From positions 372,001-436,000 of the forward strand of contig NZ_JAHHZM010000001.1 in assembly GCF_018642165.1 (NCBI RefSeq): DNA of 64,000 nucleotides, written 5' to 3'. The notes below the pieces were generated by a model, which saw only the letters and a list, made by a program, of their open reading frames with translations, was not told where the DNA came from and did not search any database. This DNA is from Echinicola shivajiensis. GTDB lineage: Bacteria > Bacteroidota > Bacteroidia > Cytophagales > Cyclobacteriaceae. Positions 25,188 to 33,907 of the stretch are shown here, in pieces. The translations under genes were made by a program, and so were the position numbers. How positions within the stretch are numbered: position 1 is the first letter of the stretch; every line of letters starts with the position of its first letter.

Positions 25188-26978
25188 ATGACCATTCAGA
25201 AACAAATTCTCCAGGCTATTAGCCAAGCGTTTGCGGCCACCTTCGATCATCGGGTGGATGCTGAATCAATTGCTTTACAGCCAACCCGTAAAGAGTTTGA
25301 AGGGAATTACACCTTTGTCATGTTCCCCTTCTTAAAATTCACCCGGATGAAACCAGAGGAAAGCGGTGAAAAAATCGGGCAATATTTGGTAGAAAACTGT
25401 GAAGTGGTCAGTGGCTATAATGTGGTGAAAGGTTTCTTGAACATTTCTGTTGATGAACAGTCTTGGCTGGATGTATTTCAGAAATTATATAAAAAGGAAA
25501 ATCTGGGCCAGCTTCCTGCAAAGGGAGAAAAGGTCATGGTAGAATTTAGTTCTCCCAATACCAACAAACCCCTTCACCTTGGCCATTTGAGAAACAATTT
25601 CCTTGGCTTCTCTATTTCTGAAATCCTAGCAGCCAATGGTTATGAGGTAATCAAAGCCAATTTGGTTAATGACCGGGGCATCCATATATGTAAATCCATG
25701 GTTGCCTATCAGCATTTTGGAGACGGTGAAACCCCTGAGTATGGGGGATTAAAAGGAGATCACCTTGCAGGAAAGTATTATGTACTATTTGACAAAGCCT
25801 ATAAAAAGGAAATCCAGGAGCTCATAGAAAAAGGGCTCAGCGAAGATGAGGCTAAAAAACAGGCCCCTTTAATGCTGGAAGCTCAGGAAATGCTCAGAAA
25901 ATGGGAAGCAGGAGATGAAGCTACTGTAAGCCTTTGGAAGACCATGAACAGCTGGGTTTATAAAGGGTTTGATGCTACCTACACCAAAATGGGAGTGAGT
26001 TTTGACCAATATTATTATGAGTCCGACACCTACCTATTGGGAAAGGACATTGTAGAGGAAGGTCTTGAAAAAGGTGTTTTCTTTAAAAAAGAAAATGGAT
26101 CTGTATGGGCAGACCTTACCGATGAAGGTTTGGATGAAAAACTGGTATTGAGAGGCGATGGCACCTCGGTTTATATAACCCAAGATATGGGGACCGCAGA
26201 CCTAAAATACGATGATTATAAAATCAACAAGTCTGTTTATGTGGTCGGCAATGAGCAGGACTATCACTTTGATGTACTTTTTAAAATCATGAAAAAGCTT
26301 GGTAGACCATATGGTGAGGGGCTATACCATCTTTCATATGGCATGGTGGACCTCCCTACTGGCAAGATGAAATCCAGAGAAGGTACCGTAGTAGATGCTG
26401 ACGACCTGATCCAGGAGATGATCGATACAGCTGCCAGCCACACCAAAGAACTTGGAAAAATTGAAGGTTTTACGGAAGAGCAAGCTGCAGCGCTTTATGA
26501 AATGCTTGGACTTGGGGCTTTGAAATACTTCCTGCTTAAAGTGGATCCTAAGAAGCGTATGCTTTTCAACCCTCAGGAATCTATTGAGTTCCAAGGTAAC
26601 ACCGGGCCTTTTATCCAATATTCCCATGCAAGAATCGCTGCCATTCTCAGAAAAGCAGACCAAATTGAACTTTCTTACCAATCTGAGGCTTTTGAAGGTC
26701 TAGGACAGGTTGAAAAAGCAGAAAAGGAATTGATTATCCTGCTAAATGATTTTGAAAAGAAAATCAGCCAGTCAGGTGAGGAATATTCTCCTTCTATCTT
26801 GGCACAGTACTTATTTGATTTAGCGAAGGAATACAATCGCTTTTATGCAGAACTTCCTATCTTTAGTGAGTCGGACGAAAAGGTACGCAGCTTTAGGGTA
26901 GCCCTTAGTGCCCAAGTTGCAAAAACATTAAGCGTCGGCATGAAGTTATTAGGTATCAAAGTCCCAGAAAGAATGTAA
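25188..26978 (+). CDS. argS: arginyl-tRNA synthetase
   Basis: 596 residues, class I synthetase. An N-terminal additional domain spans about 1-110. FSSPNTNKPLHLGHLRNN carries the HIGH motif (HLGH, 130-133). MKSREGT near 396 replaces KMSKS, as in many ArgRS. The C-terminal DALR-type anticodon domain (YSPSILAQYLFDLAKEYNRF, then MKLLGIKVPERM) ends with the universal Met. It is essential for charging tRNA-Arg. It lies between arginase and a glutathione peroxidase gene with gaps of 21 and 2 bases, indicating one operon. Confidence 0.97.
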   Translation: MTIQKQILQAISQAFAATFDHRVDAESIALQPTRKEFEGNYTFVMFPFLKFTRMKPEESGEKIGQYLVENCEVVSGYNVVKGFLNISVDEQSWLDVFQKLYKKENLGQLPAKGEKVMVEFSSPNTNKPLHLGHLRNNFLGFSISEILAANGYEVIKANLVNDRGIHICKSMVAYQHFGDGETPEYGGLKGDHLAGKYYVLFDKAYKKEIQELIEKGLSEDEAKKQAPLMLEAQEMLRKWEAGDEATVSLWKTMNSWVYKGFDATYTKMGVSFDQYYYESDTYLLGKDIVEEGLEKGVFFKKENGSVWADLTDEGLDEKLVLRGDGTSVYITQDMGTADLKYDDYKINKSVYVVGNEQDYHFDVLFKIMKKLGRPYGEGLYHLSYGMVDLPTGKMKSREGTVVDADDLIQEMIDTAASHTKELGKIEGFTEEQAAALYEMLGLGALKYFLLKVDPKKRMLFNPQESIEFQGNTGPFIQYSHARIAAILRKADQIELSYQSEAFEGLGQVEKAEKELIILLNDFEKKISQSGEEYSPSILAQYLFDLAKEYNRFYAELPIFSESDEKVRSFRVALSAQVAKTLSVGMKLLGIKVPERM

Positions 26979-26980
26979 CT

Positions 26981-27568
26981 ATGAAAAACTTTATTTTAAT
27001 GATGGCTGTGGCAGTACTAGTTGCTTGCAGCGCAAAATCAGAAAACTCAAAATCAGTTGAATCTTTGACAGAAACCAACGAACAAAATGCTGAAAAGACC
27101 TTTTATGATTTCACTATGACGACCCTTGAAGGGGAGAAAATAGACTTTAGCCAATATAAGGGCAAAAAGGTTTTGGTAGTTAATGTAGCCTCCAAATGTG
27201 GTTATACTCCACAGTATGAAGATTTGCAAAAACTAAATGAAGAATTTGGTGATAAAGTGGTCATCCTTGGATTTCCTGCCAACAATTTTGGAGGACAGGA
27301 ACCCGGAACCAATGAGGACATCAAAAAATTCTGTACTTCTAATTATGGGGTTACCTTCCCAATGTTTGAGAAAATTTCAGTAAAAGGAGTGGACAAGCAC
27401 CCACTTTACAGATGGCTGTCTGACAAGTCACTCAATGGCTGGAATGACCAAGAGCCAACATGGAATTTCTGCAAATATTTCATCAATGAAAAGGGAGAGC
27501 TAAAACAGTTCTTCCAATCCAAGGTGAATCCTATGGATGATGAAATCATTAAACTTATAGAAGCCTAA
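26981..27568 (+). CDS. glutathione peroxidase-family lipoprotein
   Basis: 195 residues. The lipobox LVACSAK (Cys16) puts it at the periplasmic face of a membrane. The thioredoxin-fold core shows NVASKCGYTPQY (peroxidatic Cys73), FPANNFGGQEPG with the conserved Asn/Gln region, and WNFCKYFINEKGE with the Trp-Asn pair, so the tetrad is present. In bacteria such enzymes generally use thioredoxin rather than glutathione. It begins 2 bases after argS and is followed by a terminator-like hairpin. Confidence 0.93.
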   Translation: MKNFILMMAVAVLVACSAKSENSKSVESLTETNEQNAEKTFYDFTMTTLEGEKIDFSQYKGKKVLVVNVASKCGYTPQYEDLQKLNEEFGDKVVILGFPANNFGGQEPGTNEDIKKFCTSNYGVTFPMFEKISVKGVDKHPLYRWLSDKSLNGWNDQEPTWNFCKYFINEKGELKQFFQSKVNPMDDEIIKLIEA

Positions 27569-27584
27569 TCAAATCCAATTTTAA

Positions 27585-27616
27585 GGTGCTTCAAATTCCA
27601 TTGGAGCACCTGTTTT
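27585..27616 (+). terminator. terminator-like hairpin after the argS-peroxidase operon
   Basis: GGTGCTTCAA pairs with TTGGAGCACC (27585-27610), followed by TGTTTT. It sits 17 bases after the peroxidase stop and just before the menA start. Confidence 0.6.
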
Positions 27617-27633
27617 AATTCCGCCCTGCTACC

Positions 27634-28548
27634 GTGGACAATAATTTATCAAGCAAAAAGCAAGCATGGCTCCATGCCATCAGATTAAGAACCCTTCCTT
27701 TGGCTTTAGCCAGCATTTTAATGGCCAGTTTTATTGCTTGGTCTCATGAATTATTCAAATGGGATGTTTTTCTTCTAGCAGCATTGACCACCACCCTGCT
27801 CCAGATCCTTTCCAACTTAGCAAATGATTACGGTGACAGTGTGCACGGTGCCGATAGCGATGACAGGGAAGGACCTATCCGGGCAGTTCAGTCTGGTATT
27901 ATCCAACCCAAAGAAATGAAACAAGCCATGATCCTTTTCGGAGTATTGAGCTTTATATGTGGCTTGGCCTTACTTTATGTTTCTTTGGACAGCTGGGTAA
28001 TATTCTTCACCTTCATTGGAATAGGATTATTATCTATTTTTGCAGCAGTTAATTATACTTCCGGAGCAAACCCATATGGTTATATGGGACTGGGAGATAT
28101 CTCTGTATTCTTATTTTTTGGTTTAGTAGGAGTGCTGGGCACCTATTTCCTGCACACTATGAGCTTCTCAAAAGCCTTGCTCCTACCAGCTATTTCCCTT
28201 GGCTTTTTCAGTAGTTCCGTTTTGAATATTAATAATATCAGGGATATTGCTTCAGACCAATTGGCAGGAAAAAAATCCATCCCCGTAAGAATCGGTAGAA
28301 AAGCAGCCGTGAGATACAATTGGGCATTGGTCATTTTAGGCAATCTTTCTTTATTACTTTTCGCTATTATTGAACAAAGCTATGGAGGCTTATTAGCCCT
28401 TTTGATCAGTCCCTTGATGATCAATATTGCTTATAATGTAGACAAAAAGACCCAGTCCAAGGAATTGGATCCATATCTCAAAAAAATGGCGATTTCTACC
28501 TTATTTTGGGTTTTGGCATTTGGTATTGGCTTGGTGATTTTCTCTTAA
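27634..28548 (+). CDS. menA: 1,4-dihydroxy-2-naphthoate polyprenyltransferase
   Basis: 304 residues from a GTG start; the first ATG would remove the conserved HAIRLRTLPLALASI. NLANDYGDSVHGADSDDREG (about 63-82) is the Asp-rich prenyl-diphosphate site of MenA, and NNIRDIASDQLAGKKSIPVR is the second Asp-rich motif. Eight or nine hydrophobic helices follow the UbiA-family plan. It attaches the polyprenyl tail to DHNA in menaquinone synthesis at the inner membrane; other men genes are not in the window. Confidence 0.94.
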   Translation: MDNNLSSKKQAWLHAIRLRTLPLALASILMASFIAWSHELFKWDVFLLAALTTTLLQILSNLANDYGDSVHGADSDDREGPIRAVQSGIIQPKEMKQAMILFGVLSFICGLALLYVSLDSWVIFFTFIGIGLLSIFAAVNYTSGANPYGYMGLGDISVFLFFGLVGVLGTYFLHTMSFSKALLLPAISLGFFSSSVLNINNIRDIASDQLAGKKSIPVRIGRKAAVRYNWALVILGNLSLLLFAIIEQSYGGLLALLISPLMINIAYNVDKKTQSKELDPYLKKMAISTLFWVLAFGIGLVIFS

Positions 28549-28665
28549 TCAATCCTCCAATTCATGTTTTATTGTAATGGAACAATATTGGCTCTGAAAT
28601 ACAATATTATCTATTAAATTTTTGTATTTTATTGTTTTAAAGCCAATAACCATAAAAAATTCACC

Positions 28666-29514
28666 ATGAAAACTATTTTAGTACCATTTGATTTTTCAGA
28701 AGAAGCCGAAAATGCATTTGATTTTGCCAAAGAACTGGCAACAATCACCCAAGCTCATTTAAAGTTGCTTCACGTTATTGAAATTCCCTCTGCCCAAAAC
28801 TTTAACACAGTTGGTGAAGTGGGACTTGGTGGCGATGATATCAACAACATCTTTGTAATTGAATTAGTAGAAAAAAGGAAAAAGCAAATCAAAGCCATTG
28901 AAGAGGAAAACAAGGACAAAGCCTATAAGTTTTCTACAAAAATGATATTTGGCAATCCATACGCAGGCATTTCCAATGAGGTAGCTGAAATAAAAGCAGA
29001 CCTTATCATTATGGGATCCAAAGGATCCAGTGGATTGGAAGAATTGCTTATAGGTTCTAATACAGAAAAGGTAGTAAGGCATGCGACTTGCCCCGTAATA
29101 ACCATCAAGGGAGAAATAAGCCCAAATAGTATCAAAAGCATTATATTTGCCAGTGACTTTTCGGAAGAAAATGAGGCCATCATTCCTCATTTGAAAAAGC
29201 TCCAGACTAATGTCAATGCACAATTACACTTGGTAAAAATCAATACACCCAACTCATTTGAAAGCAGTAGGGAAAGTTTGGCAAAAATCAATAGTTTCAT
29301 CGATAAGCTTAAGCTGAAAGATGTCAAAGTTGAAATTTATAATAGTGATTCAGAAGAGGATGGAATCATCCAGTATGCAGAAGACAACAATATAGATATG
29401 ATTGCAATGGCTACTCACGGCAGAACAGGCTTTATGCACCTTCTGAGTGGCAGCATTGCAGAAGATGTCGTCAACCACTCCAAAAGACCGGTTTGGACGA
29501 TGAAAATCAAATGA
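28666..29514 (+). CDS. tandem universal stress protein (two UspA domains)
   Basis: 282 residues. Two UspA domains are seen at about 1-145 (ILVPFDFSEEAENAFDFAKE, then IIMGSKGSSGLEELLIGSNTEKV) and 150-282 (IIFASDFSEENEAI, then MATHGRTGFMHLLSGSIAEDVV). The GxxG-9x-G(S/T) nucleotide-binding signature is well kept in both. Probably a cytosolic stress protein; its exact role is unknown. A SUI1 gene starts 6 bases downstream, so they are likely co-transcribed. Confidence 0.92.
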   Translation: MKTILVPFDFSEEAENAFDFAKELATITQAHLKLLHVIEIPSAQNFNTVGEVGLGGDDINNIFVIELVEKRKKQIKAIEEENKDKAYKFSTKMIFGNPYAGISNEVAEIKADLIIMGSKGSSGLEELLIGSNTEKVVRHATCPVITIKGEISPNSIKSIIFASDFSEENEAIIPHLKKLQTNVNAQLHLVKINTPNSFESSRESLAKINSFIDKLKLKDVKVEIYNSDSEEDGIIQYAEDNNIDMIAMATHGRTGFMHLLSGSIAEDVVNHSKRPVWTMKIK

Positions 29515-29520
29515 CAAATT

Positions 29521-29877
29521 ATGGGGAGAAAAAAAAACAACGATTGGAAAAAAAGGGATGGAGTAGTTTACTCCACCAATGATGAATTTGAATATAGTGA
29601 CTTCAACCAAGGTAATGAAGGCACTCTCCCACCCCAACAGCAAAACTTAAAAGTTATGCTCGACAAAAAAGCCAGAGGTGGCAAGCAGGTAACCCTAGTT
29701 GCGGGTTTTGTTGGAACGGAGGATGACCTAAAAGAACTAGGCAAACTGCTCAAAAACAAATGCGGTGTGGGCGGTAGTGCCAAAGATGGTGAAATACTTA
29801 TTCAAGGAGATCACAGGGACAAGGTCTTGGAAATCCTTAAACAAAACGATTATAAAGCAAAAAAATCCGGCGGGTAA
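29521..29877 (+). CDS. SUI1/eIF1-family translation factor (YciH-like)
   Basis: 118 residues. A charged N-terminal tail precedes the SUI1 fold (about 42-110): [40 protein letters not shown] and [13 protein letters not shown] are the core SUI1 strands and helix. The bacterial homologue YciH is thought to influence start-codon fidelity on the small ribosomal subunit. Followed directly by a terminator. Confidence 0.93.
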   Translation: MGRKKNNDWKKRDGVVYSTNDEFEYSDFNQGNEGTLPPQQQNLKVMLDKKARGGKQVTLVAGFVGTEDDLKELGKLLKNKCGVGGSAKDGEILIQGDHRDKVLEILKQNDYKAKKSGG

Positions 29878-29885
29878 ATAAAAAA

Positions 29886-29918
29886 GGAGTGGTTCACCAA
29901 ACCACTCCTTTATTTAGT
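29886..29918 (+). terminator. intrinsic terminator after the SUI1 gene
   Basis: GGAGTGGTT pairs with ACCACTCC around CACCAA (29886-29908), followed by TTTATTTA, 9 bases after the stop. Confidence 0.85.
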
Positions 29919-30204
29919 TTAAAAAATTGAACCACAAACTAAATTCAAAACACTTAAGAACCACCAAAAACATTTTGAATCAATTGTAAGACGCGTTTAG
30001 CTTAAGCTACGAGTTATAAACAGCTTTTGGATTTCACCGAGCAAGTATATTTTTCACCTTATCATTATTTATAAGAGTTTTAAATAGCGGGATATTTATC
30101 CCTTCATAAATCCAAACTAAAATTCACCTGCGTACATAATGTCAGAACCAAAAAACATTTGAAAAAGAACCATTATAAGGTTCTGCTCAAAACAATAAGG
30201 CATT
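29919..30204. other. hemA leader region with mutually exclusive pairings
   Basis: No gene seen. Near the end, AGAACC occurs twice (30144-30149 and 30166-30171), and both copies can pair with GGTTCT (30179-30184), giving either a CAGAACC/GGTTCTG long-loop stem or a tight 7-base-loop hairpin 20 bases before the hemA start. The rest is AT-rich spacer. Confidence 0.4.
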
Positions 30205-31446
30205 ATGATCCAATTCAGACTTTTAAGCTTGTCCCATCAAACAACCGATATAACGATCAGGGAAAGGTTTGCCTTGAGCACCACTGACATCAAGGAGCTT
30301 TTGACTTTGTTAAAATTAAACCATAAAATTTCTGAAAGCTTTGTCCTGTCCACCTGTAATAGGACTGAAATCCTTTATGTGTCCGAGGAAGATTGCAACA
30401 AGGAGATACTAACTAATTTGTGCAAAGTAAAGCATCAAAACCTGACATTGGCCCAAGAAATTTTTACCTCATTACAAAAAGAAGAAAAGGCACTTACTTA
30501 TTTATTCAGGGTTTCAAGTGGTTTAGAATCTCAAATATTAGGAGACGCGCAAATAATTTCGCAATTCAAATCAGCCTATGAACTGGCAAAGGAAACCGAA
30601 ACAGCAGGAACTTATATTCATAGATTAATGCATGTAATTTTTGCTGCCAATAAAAAAATAGCCAGTCAGACAGGCTTTCGATCAGGCATCAGCTCTGCTC
30701 CCTACGCAGCGGTCGACATGATTTCTGAGTATCAGAACATGCTCAAACTCCCAAAGATTGCTGTCATTGGCTTTGGTGATATGGGCCAAAATGTATGTCG
30801 TCATTTGATCTCTCAAGGCTGTAATGACCTGACTGTCATTAACCGCTCACAAGAAAAATTGGAGCTTTTCAATCAAAAAAACAAAGCCAATATTCAATAC
30901 ATGCCCTTTAAAAATATCAATGAGGCAATAAATAAGTACGATATCATTATTTCTACCGTCAGTGTTCCAGCCCCAATAATTGATCAAAGTCATTTTGAGA
31001 AACATTCAAATGTTTTCAAGGTAATGGTGGACATTTCCATACCGCGCAGCATCTCACCTGAAATAGGGAAAATACCAGGAATGGTACTTTTTGACATGGA
31101 TGACATCAGTCAGGTAACCAACGGAACCTTTCAGAAAAAAAAGGCATGTATTGGTAAAGTGGAAATGATTCTTGAAGAATATATTGCTGAATTCCTCAAC
31201 TGGAAGCAGGACAGCAAAAACCTTGAAGTGATCAGAAACATGAAAACGGCATTACAGGCCATGAAAATGGAAGAACTAGACAAGTTTCAAAGACAAGGCC
31301 AACTTGAGGAGCGAGGTGATTATGATCAGATCATGGATTCAATGATTCAAAAAATCATCAAGAGGACCGTGGTAACCATGAAATCATTGAAAAATGATAA
31401 AGAGAAACATCTTTACAATTCCATGATAACACAGACATTTCTTTAA
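30205..31446 (+). CDS. hemA: glutamyl-tRNA reductase
   Basis: 413 residues. VLSTCNRTEI contains the catalytic Cys51, equivalent to Cys50 of the E. coli enzyme. SGLESQILGDAQIISQFKSA and SGISSAPYAAVDM follow. The NADPH-binding Rossmann domain (KIAVIGFGDMGQNVCRHL, about 183-200) and the C-terminal dimerisation helices are present. It reduces glutamyl-tRNA to glutamate-1-semialdehyde, the first step of haem synthesis by the C5 route. No other hem gene is adjacent. Confidence 0.96.
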   Translation: MIQFRLLSLSHQTTDITIRERFALSTTDIKELLTLLKLNHKISESFVLSTCNRTEILYVSEEDCNKEILTNLCKVKHQNLTLAQEIFTSLQKEEKALTYLFRVSSGLESQILGDAQIISQFKSAYELAKETETAGTYIHRLMHVIFAANKKIASQTGFRSGISSAPYAAVDMISEYQNMLKLPKIAVIGFGDMGQNVCRHLISQGCNDLTVINRSQEKLELFNQKNKANIQYMPFKNINEAINKYDIIISTVSVPAPIIDQSHFEKHSNVFKVMVDISIPRSISPEIGKIPGMVLFDMDDISQVTNGTFQKKKACIGKVEMILEEYIAEFLNWKQDSKNLEVIRNMKTALQAMKMEELDKFQRQGQLEERGDYDQIMDSMIQKIIKRTVVTMKSLKNDKEKHLYNSMITQTFL

Positions 31447-31482
31447 GGATTTGTTAATTTTCATCAAAAATCATTTCGTTTT

Positions 31483-31513
31483 TTTGGATAACAACGATAG
31501 CTGTTTAAATTTG
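31483..31513 (+). promoter_or_regulatory. consensus promoter of the his operon
   Basis: TTTG (31483-31486), 19-base spacer, TAAATTTG (31506-31513). This is an exact match to the Bacteroidota -33/-7 consensus and spacing. Transcription would start about 31520, only a few bases before the leader peptide ATG. Confidence 0.75.
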
Positions 31514-31523
31514 TGATCAAATC

Positions 31524-31613
31524 ATGAACAGCACTATCAAACATATCTCCATCCTTCCACTTTTTGCAGTACAGCATACTGTTACTGTTCATCATTTCCA
31601 TCATTCCTCTTAA
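31524..31613 (+). CDS. hisL: his operon leader peptide (29 residues, 6 His)
   Basis: MNSTIKHISILPLFAVQHTV, then TVHHFHHSS and TAA. His occurs at positions 7, 18, 23, 24, 26 and 27, five of them in the last 12 residues, far above background. It sits between a consensus promoter and hisG. A 7-bp hairpin (ATTCCTC 31603-31609 with GAGGAAT 31615-31621) overlaps the stop codon, and a second (TATCGC 31632-31637 with GCGATA 31650-31655) follows. Ribosome stalling at His codons would shift these, the usual logic of his attenuation. The symbol is by analogy with enterobacterial hisL. Confidence 0.75.
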   Translation: MNSTIKHISILPLFAVQHTVTVHHFHHSS

Positions 31614-31655
31614 GGAGGAATACTATTTACATATCGCCCCAGTGGCTGTGCGATA
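31603..31655 (+). promoter_or_regulatory. attenuator-like hairpins downstream of the his leader peptide
   Basis: Two stems: 31603-31621 (over the leader stop codon, also hiding an AAGGAGG sequence) and 31632-31655. No stem followed by a T-run is visible, so the classical intrinsic terminator is missing; control may be by Rho or translation. Confidence 0.5.
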
Positions 31656-31724
31656 ACTGTTTGTGCGGCCCGATTGATTCAGAGAATTTCTAAAAAGAAC
31701 TATTCATATTTGTATCTTTATTTC

Positions 31725-32585
31725 ATGGAAAATATTATTCGCATAGCCGTCCAAAAAAGCGGCCGATTAAGTGAAGACTCATTACGCCTCATCAAAGAAT
31801 GTGGCATCAAATTTTATAATGGCACTGGTAAGTTAAAATCCACTTCTACAAACTTCCCTATTGAATTTCTATACTTAAGGGATGATGATATCCCTGGTTA
31901 TGTAGCCGACGGTGTTGCTGATTTAGGTATCGTTGGCGAAAATGAACTGGTAGAAAAAGACAAAAGTGTTGACGTGCTTAAAAAACTTGGTTTTTCTAAG
32001 TGCAGATTATCATTGGCCATTCCAAAAAGCCAAGAATATCCAGGTCTTTCCTATTTTGAAGGCAAAAACATCGCTACTTCTTATACTAAAATCCTTGGTG
32101 ATTATTTAAAGAAAAATAATATCAATGCTGAAATCCATGAGATCAGCGGCTCAGTGGAGATTGCTCCTAGCATCGGCCTGGCTGAAGGGATTTGTGACAT
32201 TGTCAGCTCAGGTTCCACTTTGATGATGAACGGTCTGAAGGAAGTAGAAGAAATCTTTAAATCCGAGGCCGTATTGATCAGCCACAAAGGATTGAGTGAG
32301 GAAAAAATGGCGATTGTAGAAAAACTTCTTTTCAGAATCAATGCTGTTCAAACTGGAAAGAGCAATAAGTATGTTTTGCTGAATGCGCCGAATAAATCAC
32401 TGGATAAGATCATCTCACTGATCCCCGGCATGAGAAGCCCTACCATCTTGCCATTGGCCGAGGAAGGTTGGTCTTCCGTACACTCTGTATTGAGCGAAGA
32501 TCTTTTCTGGGAAAACATAGAAGAGTTGAGAGCTGCCGGGGCCGAAGGTATATTAGTTGTGCCAATCGAAAAAATGGTACTTTAA
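31725..32585 (+). CDS. hisG: ATP phosphoribosyltransferase, long form
   Basis: 286 residues from ATG 31725 (MENIIRIAVQKSGR); a TTG reading from 31674 adds 17 residues not found in the family. RIAVQKSGRL, LGIVGENELVE and the PRPP-binding DIVSSGSTLMMNGL (E-x-G-x-cD-iv-sSG-T) are clear. Residues about 215-286 form the C-terminal regulatory domain, so this is the hexameric long form inhibited by histidine and needs no HisZ. It makes phosphoribosyl-ATP, the committed step of histidine synthesis. First structural gene of the his operon. Confidence 0.95.
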   Translation: MENIIRIAVQKSGRLSEDSLRLIKECGIKFYNGTGKLKSTSTNFPIEFLYLRDDDIPGYVADGVADLGIVGENELVEKDKSVDVLKKLGFSKCRLSLAIPKSQEYPGLSYFEGKNIATSYTKILGDYLKKNNINAEIHEISGSVEIAPSIGLAEGICDIVSSGSTLMMNGLKEVEEIFKSEAVLISHKGLSEEKMAIVEKLLFRINAVQTGKSNKYVLLNAPNKSLDKIISLIPGMRSPTILPLAEEGWSSVHSVLSEDLFWENIEELRAAGAEGILVVPIEKMVL

Positions 32586-32612
32586 TTCGAATCACTTTCA
32601 AAAAAAATACTG

Positions 32613-33905
32613 ATGAGAGTTATAACTAACCCAAGCAAAAGCGAATGGAAAAAAGAACTGGCAAGACCGGCTCAAAAAATGAAGGAAATTCAAAAAATTG
32701 TCAAACCTATCATGCGCAAAGTGAAGCGACAAGGTGACAAGGCTTTGAAAAAATTCGCTTTGGAATACGATCATGTAGAAATCAAAAACCTTTTGGTAAG
32801 TCGTGAGGAAATCAAAGCGGCTTATGACTTGGTGGATCAAGATCTTAAAGATGCCATATTATTGGCGAAAGATAATATTGAGAAATTCCATAAAGCACAA
32901 GCCACTCCAGACCTTAGTATGGAAGTAATGGAAGGGGTTACCTGTATGCGCAGAAGTGTTCCAATCCAAAAAGTGGGCTTGTACATTCCGGGGGGAACAG
33001 CTCCATTGTTCTCCACTGTATTGATGCTTGGGGTACCAGCAAATATTGCTGGATGTGAAGAAATTGTGCTTTGTACCCCTCCTAATAAAGAAGGGAAAAT
33101 CCATCCTGCCATATTATATACAGCTGACCTCATCGGTATAGACAAAATCGTCAAAGTAGGCGGTGCCCAAGCTATCGCAGCCATGACCTATGGAACTGAA
33201 AGCGTTCCGCAAGTTGCCAAAATTTTTGGACCTGGCAACCAATATGTCACAGCAGCCAAACAGTTAGCTACCAAAAAAGGCATAGCTATAGATATGCCTG
33301 CAGGACCTTCGGAAGTTTTGGTATATGCTGATGAAACTGCTGTTCCTTCCTTTGTAGCTTCAGACCTGTTATCTCAAGCTGAACATGGGATTGACAGTCA
33401 GGTTGTGCTTGTAGCTAGCGCTACCAAGGTAGCTGAAAAAACCCTTAAGGAGGTAGAAAAGCAATTGGAGAAACTTCCACGAAAGGCAATTGCAAAAAAA
33501 GCCCTCGAAAACAGTGTTGCAGTGATCATGGGCAATCAGGACAAGGCCATTGCATTGATCAACGAATATGCGCCCGAACACCTGATCATCAATATTGAAA
33601 ATGAAGATGAGGTAGTATCTCAAATCATCAATGCAGGATCTGTTTTCATAGGAAACTTCACTCCTGAATCTGCGGGGGATTATGCCTCAGGCACCAACCA
33701 CACACTGCCTACCTATGGCTTTGCCAAAAATTACAGTGGTGTATCCCTTGACAGTTTTGTCAAAAAGATTACCTATCAAAAAATCACCGAAAAAGGTATT
33801 CAAAACCTAGGCCCAACCATTGAGGTATTGGCAGGCAACGAATTACTGGATGCTCACAAAAATGCGGTTTCAGTAAGATTAAAATACCTTAAAGAGAATA
33901 AATAA
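32613..33905 (+). CDS. hisD: histidinol dehydrogenase
   Basis: 430 residues. GLYIPGGTAPLFSTVLMLGV, KIFGPGNQYVTAAKQLA, IDMPAGPSEVLVYAD, LLSQAEHGIDSQVV and GDYASGTNHTLPTYG are the family signatures; the Gln/His/Asp/His zinc ligands lie in these last segments. It oxidises histidinol to histidine in two NAD-dependent steps. Second gene of the operon, 27 bases after hisG and 2 bases before hisC. Confidence 0.97.
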   Translation: MRVITNPSKSEWKKELARPAQKMKEIQKIVKPIMRKVKRQGDKALKKFALEYDHVEIKNLLVSREEIKAAYDLVDQDLKDAILLAKDNIEKFHKAQATPDLSMEVMEGVTCMRRSVPIQKVGLYIPGGTAPLFSTVLMLGVPANIAGCEEIVLCTPPNKEGKIHPAILYTADLIGIDKIVKVGGAQAIAAMTYGTESVPQVAKIFGPGNQYVTAAKQLATKKGIAIDMPAGPSEVLVYADETAVPSFVASDLLSQAEHGIDSQVVLVASATKVAEKTLKEVEKQLEKLPRKAIAKKALENSVAVIMGNQDKAIALINEYAPEHLIINIENEDEVVSQIINAGSVFIGNFTPESAGDYASGTNHTLPTYGFAKNYSGVSLDSFVKKITYQKITEKGIQNLGPTIEVLAGNELLDAHKNAVSVRLKYLKENK

Positions 33906-33907
33906 TC

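Noticed and set aside
31622-31700. Classical U-tract terminator in the his leader
   Set aside because: GC-rich segments near 31632-31672 fold only into short alternatives and no T-run follows.
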